DNA of 64,000 bases from the NCBI RefSeq assembly GCF_019112545.1, contig NW_025064887.1, forward strand, positions 1,098,524-1,162,523, given 5' to 3'. Source of the DNA: Guyanagaster necrorhizus. Its lineage: Eukaryota; Basidiomycota; Agaricomycetes; Agaricales; Physalacriaceae. Position numbers and translations under genes: made by a program. Below are positions 37,301-48,592 of this stretch, piece by piece (position 1 is the stretch's first letter; the number at the start of each line of letters is the position of its first letter). The notes beneath the pieces are model-generated. The model was not told the DNA's origin, made no database searches, and saw only the letters and a list, made by a program, of their open reading frames with translations.

Positions 37301-40300
37301 AGGCGTATTGGCAGTCGAACAAGAGAGGCAAACGAGCCTCAGTACAATGCTGCCGGCAGACGGCTTTTTTTCAGGCAGGCGGCCTCGGCAGAATCGCTCC
37401 ACTCGAGGTATTTCTCTACAAGTTTCTTCTGTTGCTGACCTGGTGGCTGATGTACTGAACAAGGTCGCTTTCGCAATCGCAATCGCTTTCACAGGAGCTC
37501 TCCTCGGTTCACTCGCGCAAAACCTCTTTTTCAAGTCTTAGCTCGCATTCACATTCTCGATCCAATTCAAATTCGACTTCCACCTTGAATTCTTTGCTGC
37601 AGAGTTCTAGACCGAATCTCTCTATATCTGTGCCCGCCGGTGTCCCAAATCATGCGGAACGGTCTGTGTCGAGTCTTGAAATGGAAATCATGCGCTTGCA
37701 GGACGTTTTGAAGGAGCGGGAGGCTGAAATTTCGGCGCTTGAGAATTCTCTGAAGCAGAGTCGGGATGATCAAAGCGCAGCATCGTCCCCGGCCCTAGCT
37801 ACACCTGCGGATGATGTTCCTGAGACCTTACCGACGAAGGTCAACGGTACCACTTCTCCCGTCCATCTCTCGCCAAAAACGATGGGTCATTTTGACCACA
37901 TACGCAGGAGCATGGAGAACGCGAGCGGACACTCTATCGAGGACCTTCAAGACTCAGAGTCTGAGAAGAATGGCTCGTCCGTTATCTCGGAGGCCGACGA
38001 ATCGTTGGAACGCCTGAATGAGTTGATGTTGTAAATCTTTTCCGTCTTTTCCCCGCTGTGAAGCATGCTGACAGCATACGCAGGTCTATGGCGCAAAAGG
38101 AATCCCATCATCGAGAGGTGGTCGACACCTTGAATGAACAGCTGGCTCAGTTGAGGCGGCAGCACGATGAACTTACAACGTTGTCAAGGGACCAGGTACG
38201 AGTACTGAGCCCTGAAAATCTATCTCGCTAACGCCTAAGCAAAAGGCCTTGAACATGTCTTCTGAGATTGAAAACCTCCGATCGCAATATGACCAGGATC
38301 TTCGAATGCTTGACGAGGTGCAGAGACGCGAAGCGGAACTCTCAGCAACTCTGGGGCAAACCATCGCTGATCACGCTACCGCTATAGAGGAGATACGAGT
38401 TCAACATGCTGAGGCTTTGAAGGCTAAGCAAGCTGAAGTTGATGATCTGCTTTCTCGTTTCAACTCCGAGAACCAAACACCCTCCTCATCTTTCCGCAAT
38501 GAACTTGCCGCGGCTTCTGCTACGCTTGAACAGGTACATCGGGATCACGAGGCTGCCTTCGGCAAACTCAAGGAGGAGTACGACCAAGAGCTTCGGTCTT
38601 GCCTACAGGGAGCCAACACTATTCTATCGCAGACCAAGGACGAGCATGAGGTTGCAATTCGTAAGATTGTAGCTGAACACGAAGAAATGCTCAAGCGAAA
38701 CGAGGCCGAGTCGTCTTCTGTTCTTCATAAAACTGAGGAGGACTATTATAATGTCCTAACAAAGCTGCGCGGAGATCATGCAGCAGCTATGGAGAAGCAA
38801 TCTGTGGATGCGGCAGCTACTCTGGAGCGTTTGAAGGAGGCGCATGTGGGGCAACTTCGGATGGCTGAAATTGCCCGGCAAGGATCACTTTCCGAATCCC
38901 AGTCTTCTCGTGCAACCGCGCTACAGGAACTTCAGGACGAGCATTCTGTAGCCATGGCTAGGAAGCAGTCTTCATTTGCAGAGGAGCTGGAGTTGTTGAA
39001 ATCAGAACATTCTCGGGTGCTCGTCACGCAGGAAGAAGACTATCAATTGCAGATGGATAAGATTCGCTCTGAACAGGGAGGCGTTATCATGAAATTGAAG
39101 GAAGGGTGGCGGGTGGAGAGTGAGCGTCTGAACTCTGCTATCATCGCAATTAAGATGGAAGCCGCATCATCAGCGTCGGTTGCGGCTGCAAAGGCGTCGG
39201 CTGAATTGGATGCTGCCGTCACCTTGGTGAAAGAGCAGCAGGCGATGGTGCTGCAGGAATTCGAGCGCGGTCACGAGGCCGAGATCTTACGTCGCAACGA
39301 AGCTCATTCCTCAGCGTTCGAAGGTCTCGAGGCACAGGCTGCTGATAAGCACGCTGTTGTTGTCCAATCCCACATGGAAGAGATCCTCAAGCTCAAGTCC
39401 GATCATCAACAATCTGTTGCCGAACTCAACGCGAGCATTGTTGCCCTTGAGGAGTATCATAAGGCTGCTCTCGAAGACGCCAGAGTCCGTAGCGAGCAAG
39501 AACTGGCGGAGGAGAGGGAGCTATTAGCTGCAACTCTCGACGACCTCAAGGTGCAACACGACGCAGAACGAGATATTTTACGCAAAGATCATGACTTGCT
39601 TGTGGAGGAGCTTGAGGCACACAAAGTCGCTGCGGATGAGTTCTCACTACTCCGTGAAGAATCTAGAGAGATCCACGAGCACGCCATGCAGGAGAAGGCG
39701 GCGGTTATCCACGAGATGCAACACCAGATGTCGATCTATCAGGATGAGCGCGACGAGCTTGCTGGGGCTGTCGCCAAGCTTCGGGCCGAACTTGACAAAA
39801 CAAAAAGCGAACAGTCGAAGCTTATTCAAGAGGCCTCAAAACGCGAATCACTTGTGGGTGAACTGGAGCGACATCGTTCCGTACTTGCTGAGATGCAAGA
39901 GAACTTACAGAAGGTCAAGGATGAAAAGGACACACTCCAAGTCGAGAAAAACCGTTCCGAAACTCTTCTACGCGAACTGCAAGCTCAGCTGGCTCGAAGC
40001 GGATCACCTCCTAATGCCCGACCTACCACGGACCGCAGTGTATCGTACAACAGGGCTAATGGCCTTCCTCCTATGAAGCTACCTCCTCCTACGCCTCCGC
40101 CATCAGTCCCTCCCCCTCCTGCTCCTCGTTCACACGATGTTGTCGGTAGCGTTTCTTCACAAGCATCTTCCGCCATTACTTCATCATCATCATCATCCCG
40201 AGAGTCGCAGCTAGATTCCCCGTCAACTTCCATCGGTCAAGGTTCTGTCAATAATATTGGGCCGACGAACGCGAAATTGGAGCAACAAGCCAAGCTGATC

Positions 40301-40753
40301 GATGAGCAGGAGGCGATGATCAAGACGTTGAATAAGCAGCTCACACACTGTGAAAGCGACTTGCAGACGCACATGGATCTAGTCAGCACGCTGGAAACTT
40401 CTCTCGGCGATTCAGAGAAAAACCGTAAGCACTTTGACTGTCGACGGGTATATGGTGTTTACCGATGCTGTGTTTTTTTTTTTTTTTTTTCAGTCCGCAA
40501 GGCCCGGATGCATGCCACGGAATTAGCCCGAGAACGAGACACGCTTAATACCAAACTAGACGGTCTCCGCAGTGAACTTACGGAGGCCAAGCGAGAGGTT
40601 ATTAACGTTCGCAGGTCAATAGTGGAAGAGAAACAGTCGTACGAACAGCGATTAGATGAAGAACGAAAAGCGAAGGAACGAGCGCGTCAACAACTAGATT
40701 CACGAATGGATGAGCTAACATCGAAACGTAAATCCAAGTTTGCTTGTCTGTGA
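34342..40753 (+). CDS. Kinesin, KIF4/KIF21-like, with a very long coiled coil
   Basis: Nine exons (34342-34387, 34446-35085, 35143-35560, 35616-36446, 36500-37407, 37464-38030, 38084-38195, 38246-40424, 40494-40753) sum to 1986 residues. The motor domain has VQVALRIRP, the P-loop [14 protein letters not shown], switch [13 protein letters not shown], switch [11 protein letters not shown] and [20 protein letters not shown]. This is followed by the neck [16 protein letters not shown] Ser/Pro-rich insert sits in the motor before switch II. The rest is almost all heptad-like, Glu/Lys-rich coiled coil, with a Pro-rich break ([16 protein letters not shown]) near the end. The motor sequence is closest to chromokinesin/KIF21-type kinesins, which walk to microtubule plus ends or act on chromosomes and microtubule dynamics. 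The last intron has an 18-T polypyrimidine tract. The call is firm for kinesin and likely for the subfamily. Confidence 0.9.
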
Positions 40754-41282
40754 TTGTTCCTTTCTGTTCCTTTCGCCATGCCATCCTTTTTCCTCTGCAC
40801 GCATTCATTTACGGCTTACTCATGTCCATTGTCCACTCATTCGTAACCTTATTCGTTATCGCTCGCTCTCCTCACTAGGTTACCTGCTTGGGATACCCAC
40901 AGTTACAGTGTTTTACTTAGCTATTTCCATATGTTTTTCTTATACCTCCTCGTTCCCGTATATGTAGGGTATATATGTTACACGTACGACCTCATTCTAT
41001 CAATGGAATCTCGGATCATAATTCTTGTCGATATGAAACCATTACTGCACATCATCGTACGGTATCGGGGTCGGTATATCGGATCTTAAAGAGCCTGCGC
41101 TGGCAGTGGCGCGCGGAGTGTCATAGGCCCGGGGCCACGTGATCGAGCGGTAATATGGACTACTTACCCCACACTTGTAGCCCGCCGTTATATTGACTCC
41201 GCTTCTATTCTTCACCCGTCTTTTTTTTCTCTCCCTTACTACCACCACCACCACCACCTTTTCCTGCAGATTTTTTTACTTC
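40754..41282. other. Intergenic and promoter of the short-chain dehydrogenase
   Basis: About 530 bp. A CT-rich block with a CCA-repeat run (about 41217-41262) lies immediately before the ATG at 41283, typical of fungal core promoters. A CACGTG-like GCCACGTGATC is near 41134. Confidence 0.5.
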
Positions 41283-42855
41283 ATGGCTGCCCGCCTGCTC
41301 GTCAAGGCTCAGCTTACCCTTCGCGTTCTCAAGTCTAGCCCTTCCGCGATACGATGGGCGAGCACCGCGACGAAAAGTCCCAGGACTCTTCCGGCCTTTT
41401 CCATGGAGGGAAAAGTGTGTAGCCATTGTCATTTGCACGATGCCGGGAAGGATATTCAATGTTGTTAGGTCTGCATGGTCACTGGTGCAGCTCGCGGGTT
41501 GGGCTATGAGTTCTGCCGCGCCTTCGTGCAGTCGTGAGTGAAGTGTCTCACGTTCGGTATGTTTGATGATACAATGATGAATATTTTCTTTTGTAGGGGC
41601 TGTACATCCGTCGCGATTGTCGATTTGAAGGCATCCGAGGCTAAGGGTGCTGCCGAAGAGCTTGCTACATATGCTTGTGGTCAGTATTTTTGGTCCGTCG
41701 CCGACGACTGGGCGCGTCACTGATGATCAAGTTTAAAGGTTCCGGTGACGTGAAGCCAGAGGACCTCAAGATTATCGGTGTCGAGTGTGATGTCTCATCT
41801 GAAATTTCCGTCCAGAAGGCTTTCTCCGAGGTAATGAATACCTTTGGTCGGCTAGATTCCGTAGTCGCCTCGGCAGGTGAACCCTATCACTGTCTCCTTA
41901 CTTGTTGAGTGCCGATGCTGACATATGGCTTCCAGGAATTGTTGAGAATTACTCTGCTTTCGAGTCAGTGTTTCGTGTGACGGAACAGATTGCAGATATT
42001 AATGCCCCACAGTTACCCATTTGATCGTATAAAGCGCTTGTACGATATCAATGTCCACGGAGCTTTCTTTACGGCGCGTGAAGCGGCTCGCAATATGATC
42101 CCACAGGGCGGAGGGTCCATCGTTCTCGTGGCCAGTATGAGTGCAAATGTGCGTAATTACGCGATCGAACTTTATCCTTTTTCACAGCCACTGAACGCTT
42201 TTTCTAATTTAGATTGTCAACATCCCCCAGGTGAGCATCAAAGCTGCTTCTGCACTCCAACTAGACTATTTACGGGATAAACCCCACAGCCGCAAACGCC
42301 GTACAATGCGTCCAAAGCTGGTAAGCAAGATTCATTTGATATATACTATTATTCATCTCAATCGTCGACGGTAGCTGTCAAACATATGACCTCGAGTCTG
42401 GCTGTTGAATGGGCTAAGAAGAACGTAAGGGTTAACTGTCTTAGGTGGGTTGCTATGCGACACAGGAGATATGGCTGAGCTTTCGTTCCAATAGTCCCGG
42501 ATACATGGCCACCAAGCTGACGCGGACCATTCTGGAACATGACCAAGCCTTGAAGGTTGGCTGATTTTATCCTATCCGTATTCCAGGCTAATGGGACGGG
42601 ATGTCGGGTAGAAAACCTGGGAAAGCTTGACACCAATGGGCCGGGTATGTTCCTTCCGGCATCTTGCTGAATTTCCATTAAATCTTGCATTTTAGATTGG
42701 AGACCCCGATGATCTTTCGGTTCGTCGGAAACACGGAATATGATATCTGGAACTAATGGATGTTGTAGGGTGCAATTGTCTATTTGTCTAGCGACGCGTC
42801 AAGGTTTATGACCGGCTCCGAAGTCCGCGTAGATGGCGGATACTGCATCATTTAG
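41283..42855 (+). CDS. Short-chain dehydrogenase/reductase, likely mitochondrial polyol dehydrogenase type
   Basis: Thirteen exons, some very short, sum to 301 residues: 41283-41414, 41469-41533, 41597-41679, 41739-41876, 41936-41963, 42013-42148, 42213-42230, 42290-42320, 42375-42444, 42495-42555, 42612-42644, 42696-42719 and 42769-42855. The Rossmann motif VCMVTGAARGLGYEF is clear, as are DVSSEISVQKAF and VASAG. IVLVASMSAN gives the catalytic Ser region. YNASKAAVKHM is the YxxxK site, and SPGYMATKLTR and MTGSEVRVDGGY complete the fold. The N terminus (MAARLLVKAQLTLRVLKSS) looks like a mitochondrial presequence. SPGYMxTKLTR is typical of the D-arabinitol 2-dehydrogenase / L-xylulose reductase group, but the substrate is inferred. 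Exons 7 (18 bp) and 12 (24 bp) are micro-exons. Confidence 0.9.
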
Positions 42856-43172
42856 GGTAATTTTTTTGGATATATACGAATCAGACAAGCATACGGTCAT
42901 CGAACTTTTTCAACGAACATTAGAGGTATACATACTACTGGGCGTCATTTCCTTATCTTTCTTTATTATTCCGGGTACTGCGTCATTCTTAATCTGTATT
43001 TTTGGTTTTCTACTTTTTGTTTTTTTGAGGTATACATGGGGGTTTCCACCGTCTGACGTTGGGTGAAAAGTGAGAACTGCCAGAAATAGGGGTGCCATCA
43101 CGGCGCTAAATTCTTCTTTGCTTCTTCCTCCTTCTCTTATCGTCCTTATCGTCCGGCCTGCGACGAGTATCA
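42856..43172. other. Short intergenic gap
   Basis: About 320 bp between the dehydrogenase and the WC-2-type gene. It is T-rich near 42950-43030 with no gene signal. Confidence 0.5.
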
Positions 43173-44186
43173 ATGTCGACGAAAGAGCCGGTGTCTGCAA
43201 CAGGGTATGAATTCACGAAAAGAAAACGCTGGGCAGATCTCCTAATAACAGAGCTCGCGGACACGATCATTTTTGTGCTGTCAGATGAAGGCAAGGTGCT
43301 GTACGTCGGCACAGCAGTGACCGAACTGCTGGGCTGGCGAGAAGTCGATCTGGTGGACTGCGATTTCGGAGAGATTGTTTCAGGTATTTCTGTCCACTTT
43401 TTGATGCAATTTTCTTTTGTAACATAGTAATTTGGTCCTCCTCGTAGTTGGCGACCACGACGCTTTCCGATCGACCTTTTCCGAGAGTGTGCGGACCCAC
43501 CGGGATCTACACTGCTATGCCCGTTTGAAATGCTCCAATCAGACAAATGACATCCTATTCGAAATCAAATCCCGCTTTGAGGGTGATTGTTGGTATACCA
43601 TGGCGAGGCCGTATCCAGGGAAGAATACGTCCATGTGTGTCGTTTGCTTTCCCTAGGCACCGTTCTCATCGCTCCCAGGCTAAATACGTTTTTGGATTTG
43701 AAGCTGGAGAACCAACGCCTCCAGGCACGCTTGCATGAGCTTACGGGGAGTTCGTCGCTTAGTGCTATGACAAAGGGTCCCTTGCCGCTGTTTACGTCGA
43801 CTTCGATGGCTGGGGAGACTTCTGATGGCAGCGGTGGTCCGGTCACGGTTGGGAGCGGTCTCTACGCCACAGGTAGCCTTGATGTGCATACCGGTGGTGA
43901 GGACGACGATGGAGGGAAGAAGAAAAAGGTTTGTTTATCATGAGCTCCAGGAGAATTTGCCTGTTTTATTGGTTGTACTCCACAGGCTAAGAAAACGCAT
44001 GGGTCTGAACGGTATGTATGTGTAACTTGCGGGAGGACGGATTCTCCCGAGTGGCGTAAAGGTCCGCTGGGGCCGAAGACGCTTTGCAATGCATGTGGAC
44101 TGCGTTGGGCAAAGTCGGTAAGGAAAAGCGACGATATCTTGACGACAGATGCAGCTGCCGGTGGAGAAAGTGTTCATCTGACTTGA
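43173..44186 (+). CDS. wc-2: White collar 2-type PAS/GATA transcription factor
   Basis: Four exons (43173-43383, 43448-43634, 43679-43928, 43986-44186) give 282 residues. A PAS domain (residues about 20-130) begins [20 protein letters not shown] and continues with [20 protein letters not shown] and [15 protein letters not shown] Gly/Ser/Asp-rich linker leads to a GATA finger, [19 protein letters not shown] through [10 protein letters not shown]. Its spacing is C-X2-C-X18-C-X2-C. This order (PAS, then GATA finger at the C terminus) is diagnostic of WC-2. With the photoreceptor WC-1 it forms the blue-light-activated complex that controls light responses and fruiting in basidiomycetes. No LOV photoreceptor motif (NCRFLQ) is present, so this is the non-photosensing partner. 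No WC-1 is in the window. Confidence 0.93.
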
Positions 44187-44988
44187 AGGGTACGATTTTC
44201 TGGACATTGACACCGATGTAAAGTTATTGTAGCCCACTCAGTTGTATCATAAACGTGTATGGACGCGGTATTATGGACGCTGCAGAGTATCTCGTAGATG
44301 CAGTTGCCATTTGAATGCCGGATAGACCTGGAGAATTAACGGGCATGCAGCCTTTCATTCTGTCCGGCGCTAAAATAACATGGATCATAACATGGATCAT
44401 GGCTCCGGCATGACTGAAACGCTTGACAGACATGATAGACGGCCGTGATGGAAGTCTCAAGTAACATAAGACATGCACAGTTGAGGACAGCGCCTGTTTT
44501 GCTGGGCAATGGTGAAAAAAGTATGAACAGGTTCGGGAAGGATGACAATATCAGAGAGTCCAACTGTTGAAGTATCGGCAGAAAGTAGCGGACCGAATCT
44601 ACCGACGTCCCCGTCCCAAAAGGGAAATGGCGTGATTGATCGTTTCCCTTCATTCTCTTCCATTGCCCTGACTCTGTATGTCTTGGACTGGTGTGAAACT
44701 AGCTATTTCGCACCAGCACTCTACCAGCTGCTCCTTCTCGCAGGATAAAATTAGGTCAGTCCATCAATTTTGTACCAAACATCAGTCTTGCAAAGCAGTT
44801 CTTTGGTCATTATTTAGAGAGTTTTGTATGGCAATGAGCACAATAAAGGTCAGAGTAGCGGTGGTGTGGGTTTGAAAAAGAGCTATGAGTCATTTAGAGT
44901 GAAGACATGTCTCACTGTGAAACATGTCTTCACTCTAAATAACTCATGCTTGCATCTTTCCTTCGTTGTTTCCTCCCATTTAGTTTCA
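44187..44988. other. Intergenic region upstream of the acidic disordered gene
   Basis: About 800 bp. It contains a tandem pair of CATAACATGGATCAT-like units (about 44380-44400) and a long hairpin at 44885-44947, listed below. No gene was recognised. Confidence 0.5.
44885..44947. repeat. Long near-perfect inverted repeat just upstream of a start codon
   Basis: Arms at 44885-44910 and 44922-44947 are complementary over 25 of 26 bases, with an 11-base spacer. The arm core is TTTAGAGTGAAGACATGT. The structure ends 41 bp before the ATG at 44989. It could be a transcription-factor site, a hairpin in the 5' UTR or a small mobile-element relic. Confidence 0.85.
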
Positions 44989-47245
44989 ATGTCGGGCTCA
45001 CTGCCTCCATGGATATGTCAAGATGTGTGCAACACTCCCTATCAACTGCCACATCCTGTGAACATGAACAACACTCCTTTGCAACAGTACCAGTACCAGG
45101 CTGATGCTCCCCAGCCTTGCTATGACCAACAGCAAAGCAGTGGAGACTATGACCGGCAGAGTAACTCCTTCATTCCATTCCCCCAGTCAGGTGCTCCTCC
45201 GAATGTGCCTCAATTACCAATGCATGCTGCTACAACTCAAGCAAATCCTCAATATCCTTTCCTCCCCCACCTGTGGTCTCCTCAATATGTTTCCCAGCCA
45301 CAGGAGTCCTTGCAGCCATACCCCACATATGAATTTCCAGGTCAACCCCCATGGTCCAACTGGCAGGGCCCACTTCATCCTCAACAGCAAATGTACTCAG
45401 GTCACATCCCCCAGATGGTCAATGTCCCTCATGCTCATGGCTTCCCTCATGGGGAACCCCAGCAGTTTCTTCATGCACCCAGTTACACAACGCCACATGG
45501 TGGCAGTGCTATGAGCTCCGGCCGTAGTAAGGAGCGGAAACGATGTGGTGGTCGGTCAGCTAACGCTGCTAGAAAACGAAAGGCTGTCGACGACAACAGC
45601 ATGACAGGAGAATCGTCTTCGGGGGCACTGAAGCGCATCAAGTCCCATGCGAGTAATGTACGTATATTGATACTTTTCAAAGTATTCTGTCCTATGTCCT
45701 TACCAGGGTTTCCGCACGACATCCACCGCCGTTGGTCCATCTAATCATCAAACTTTCTCTGTTAGTGTCGTCGTTCACTTTTGTTATCACTATTGATTGC
45801 TTTTTAGATGACGGGGATGCAATTCGACCTCCGTGACCAATCCAGAGGATCTGGAATGCAGGGGAACCAATACAGGTAATATCTTACGCGATGTGTTGCT
45901 GTGTTCATCTGATTGTCCAACGTATAGGTCGTTACCTCAAAATGGAAGCAGCAGGCCGCTTTCGCAGGTGCCGCAGGGCTACTATAACCACAACGGTGGC
46001 CCCTCTCAAGTCTGGCAGAGACAGAATGAGGTAAGCTCCGTTCGCTGCTCCCGACTTCGCTGTCACTCATTTTGTTTCCAGTCTCAAGAGACAAGTGTCT
46101 CTACGCCCCAGTTTCGGGAGCCGTAAGTCTTCTTTTGATAAAATTTTGAGCTATATCCTAACAATATCAGGCCGATTGTCCATCAAAACGGAGACCGAGG
46201 TCAACAAAAGCCGACCTTCAACAATGGTTCTGTTCCACCGTCATTCCCCAAAAGTGACTCTGGAAAAATGAACAATCCAGCCATCTTTTTAAGGGGCGCT
46301 TCTCTCCTTCGATATGTGTGCATACGTCGCGGTAAAATCGAACCATATTCCAGATGGTTCATTACCGACAAAGGAGAGATTATGCTTCTCGCGAGTCTGC
46401 ACACGGGCCAGAATCCAAGTGCCTTACATGTCACTGGTGCCGCAGATACTGGCGTTCCCTTTCTCTCGGTGAGAGAGGCCCGCAGCCGTGAGGAAGCAGA
46501 GGAATGTTTTAAAACGGTACTTATCACTTTGGCAAAGGTGCAGACGGTGCATAAGAGGTTGGTCGCTCTCACTCAGCCAGTAATACAGTCCCAAGGGTCG
46601 TCGAATACACACAACGGCTCACAAGGCTTCCATCGATTGACGGACAACTTTGCTGGACCTTCTGGACATCCCCTCCCTACTCCGGCACGTACTCCAGTTC
46701 GTACTCCAGTTCAGCCCGATACCGTGGAACAGACACTCCCTCCGATTCCGATCATTACAGTCGAGGACACTGACACGACAGATACTTCACCCGTCGTCGA
46801 AATTTCGACGACTCCTACGCAGCCTGAAAGTCTACGGCTTCGAAACGAAGATTCAGGCGAGCCTGAGGATGGACCCGAGGCTCCTCCTTGTCCCCCCTCT
46901 CCCGTCGATCGTCCTCCCACTCCGCTCGAGTGCTCAGATGAGAAGCCATCCGGCGCCACCGACGATCAGGTGGAATCCGCGGAGGAAGAAAATGGCGGCC
47001 CTTCGGATGGTAGCCTTGTTGGCGCTTTGATCATGGACATGCCATGGTTCAACGAGCGTTCCGCCTCGTCGCACAAGAATGGGGAAGAGCCAGTAGCGTC
47101 CGCGTCGACGTCCACGATTTCAACGAAAGGACCCTCTACGGTTAGTGGAGATGACCACTACGAACGCGTATATAACGAGTTCATGGTCAGTGATGGAGAT
47201 GATGCAGTTGAGAGTCTCTTCGGCTCGCCACTATTGTCTAAGTAG
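44989..47245 (+). CDS. Disordered Pro/Gln-rich protein with acidic C-terminal half
   Basis: Five exons (44989-45657, 45808-45875, 45928-46030, 46082-46122, 46171-47245) give 651 residues up to the first stop. The N-terminal third is a Pro/Gln/Tyr-rich low-complexity region (for example QQYQYQADAPQPCYDQQQ), followed by basic clusters RSKERKRCGG and ARKRKAV that suggest nuclear import. The single ordered-looking segment is FLRGASLLRYVCIRRGKIEP, then WFITDKGEIMLLASL and REARSREEAEECFKTVLITL. The rest is Pro/Thr/Glu-rich and ends GDDAVESLFGSPLLSK. No named domain was recognised. The frame stays open after the stop for 26 more codons (see the next feature). Intron 1 is 150 bp, long for this locus. 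A hairpin lies just before the start. Confidence 0.72.
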
Positions 47246-47326
47246 GATGCAGATGAAGCTGGGGAGCCATTGTTGTCCGAGGAAGATGCTGATGCCGATG
47301 CCGAAGTACCTACAAGTTCAAGTTGA
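47246..47326 (+). other. In-frame 26-codon extension after the TAG stop
   Basis: Directly after TAG (47243-47245) the same frame reads DADEAGEPLLSEEDADADAE and VPTSSS, then TGA (47324-47326). The acidic composition and a repeated PLLS motif match the protein upstream. This indicates stop readthrough, a recent nonsense change or a base-call error. Confidence 0.6.
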
Positions 47327-47996
47327 TTGTCTCTCAAGAGTTATGTTGTTATATTCCTGTCGTTTCTACTCTTATCTGTCGATATGTCCCATATATTGAT
47401 TTGTGCACTGTTTGATTTACCGGCGCCAGATTTGACCGTTATTCAAAGTTCGGATATCGAAATTCTTATACTGTCATCTACGGCGGTTATCCAAAAATTA
47501 TCAGTCTAGGGAATTGCCTGGTATATTGATCAAACAGTGGCTTAGAAAGAACCGCTTTTCCCCTTCCCTTGAGGCCGTAAAATAGAATATGTAGACGAAA
47601 ATTAGGGCCGTCAAACGCGCTTCGGCGACCCCAACCGAACCTCAGGGAATATGAAAATATTCAACAAAGTACTGCAACAAAAGAATCCGAATTTTTAGTC
47701 GTCGAACCAATCAGAGTCATGTATAGGGGCACAATAATTAATGAGAGACTATTTGGGACAAGTGTCGGAATCCGTGATGAGCAAGATGAACGTGATAAGT
47801 ACAAGTTCTTGTTATGGGTAGTAGCCGTTCATCAGATGCGTCTTGTGTTAGGCTGATCTCAAACGAATCCCCACAGACCCTGATAATTTCCAAGTAAAGG
47901 CTTCTATCTCTCGTTCTAGTCTCTTTTTCTCTCTTTTTTTTTTTTCATAGAATGATTAATATCTGAGTACATTATTTTACCCGCCAGTATGTTTGT
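47327..47996. other. Intergenic, nothing recognised
   Basis: About 670 bp between the acidic protein gene and tRNA-Phe. It is AT-rich, with a T-run near 47930-47945. Confidence 0.5.
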
Positions 47997-48094
47997 GGGG
48001 GAATAGCTCAGCTGGGAGAGCAGTAGACTGAAGTTTCCTTTCCAAAAGGGAAGTTGGGTTCTAAAGGTCCCCGGTTCGATCCCGGGTTTCCCCA
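47997..48094 (+). tRNA. tRNA-Phe (GAA) with a 25-nt intron
   Basis: The acceptor stem GGGGGAA pairs with TTTCCCC. The D arm is GCTC-loop-GAGC and the T arm is CCCGG-TTCGATC-CCGGG. The anticodon loop reads CTGAAG, so the anticodon is GAA. The intron lies after position 37 (about 48034-48058) and begins TTTC, able to pair with the anticodon. The anticodon stem has one mismatch at its base (27-43). The discriminator base is A at 48094. Confidence 0.9.
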
Positions 48095-48592
48095 TGTGAT
48101 CGCTTTGACGTTCTTTTGAGCATTACATGACAAGAAACGTGGGGTTGTGCATGAAACCTCCAGAAGGGGTAGGCTGCGGTTTTGTGGTATTTTATCGTTA
48201 GTTACCCTATCACGTGCATTTTATCTTCGCGTTCTATACGTTCTTAATGAACTTTCATATATTTACAAACATTGCATATCTATTACTGTACTTTGTAAAT
48301 AGACGACACACAGAGTAACTACTGTATTATTGAATTATCACGTGGAATTGCTAGTCACAGGATAAGTAAGTTACTTCGACAAAAATCCCTCCAGTGGGGA
48401 AGGTAACTTACCGGTAATTAACCTCTGTGTATCCAAACCTAGGTTTCGTGCGCTACCCTAAAGAAACGAGCGTTAGGAACCGAGGAGGAGCGTGATGAAT
48501 TGTGACTGATCGGATCTGAATGTGACAGAAAGTGTAAGTGACCTCATCGTCACGCTCTCCGCAAGTGTGGGGTAACCAAATTGAACTTGGAC
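48095..48592. other. Intergenic between tRNA-Phe and IVD
   Basis: About 500 bp. It includes a motif at 48433-48460 that resembles one near the second tRNA (see repeats). No gene is present. Confidence 0.5.
48433..48460. repeat. Motif shared with the second tRNA flank
   Basis: CAAACCTAGGTTTCGTGCGC followed by TACCCTA resembles CAAAACCTTAGGTTTGCTAC followed by GCTATCCTA at 52601-52629. Both copies lie about 250-350 bp downstream of a tRNA gene. They may be relics of an element that inserts near tRNAs. Confidence 0.35.

Noticed and set aside
41217..41262. CCA-repeat run as a coding repeat
   Set aside because: It lies in the CT-rich leader before the dehydrogenase ATG. It is ordinary promoter composition.
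45104..45514. Alternative frame over the first exon of the acidic disordered gene
   Set aside because: The frame at 44989 connects by good splice sites to four more exons. This one is a shadow.
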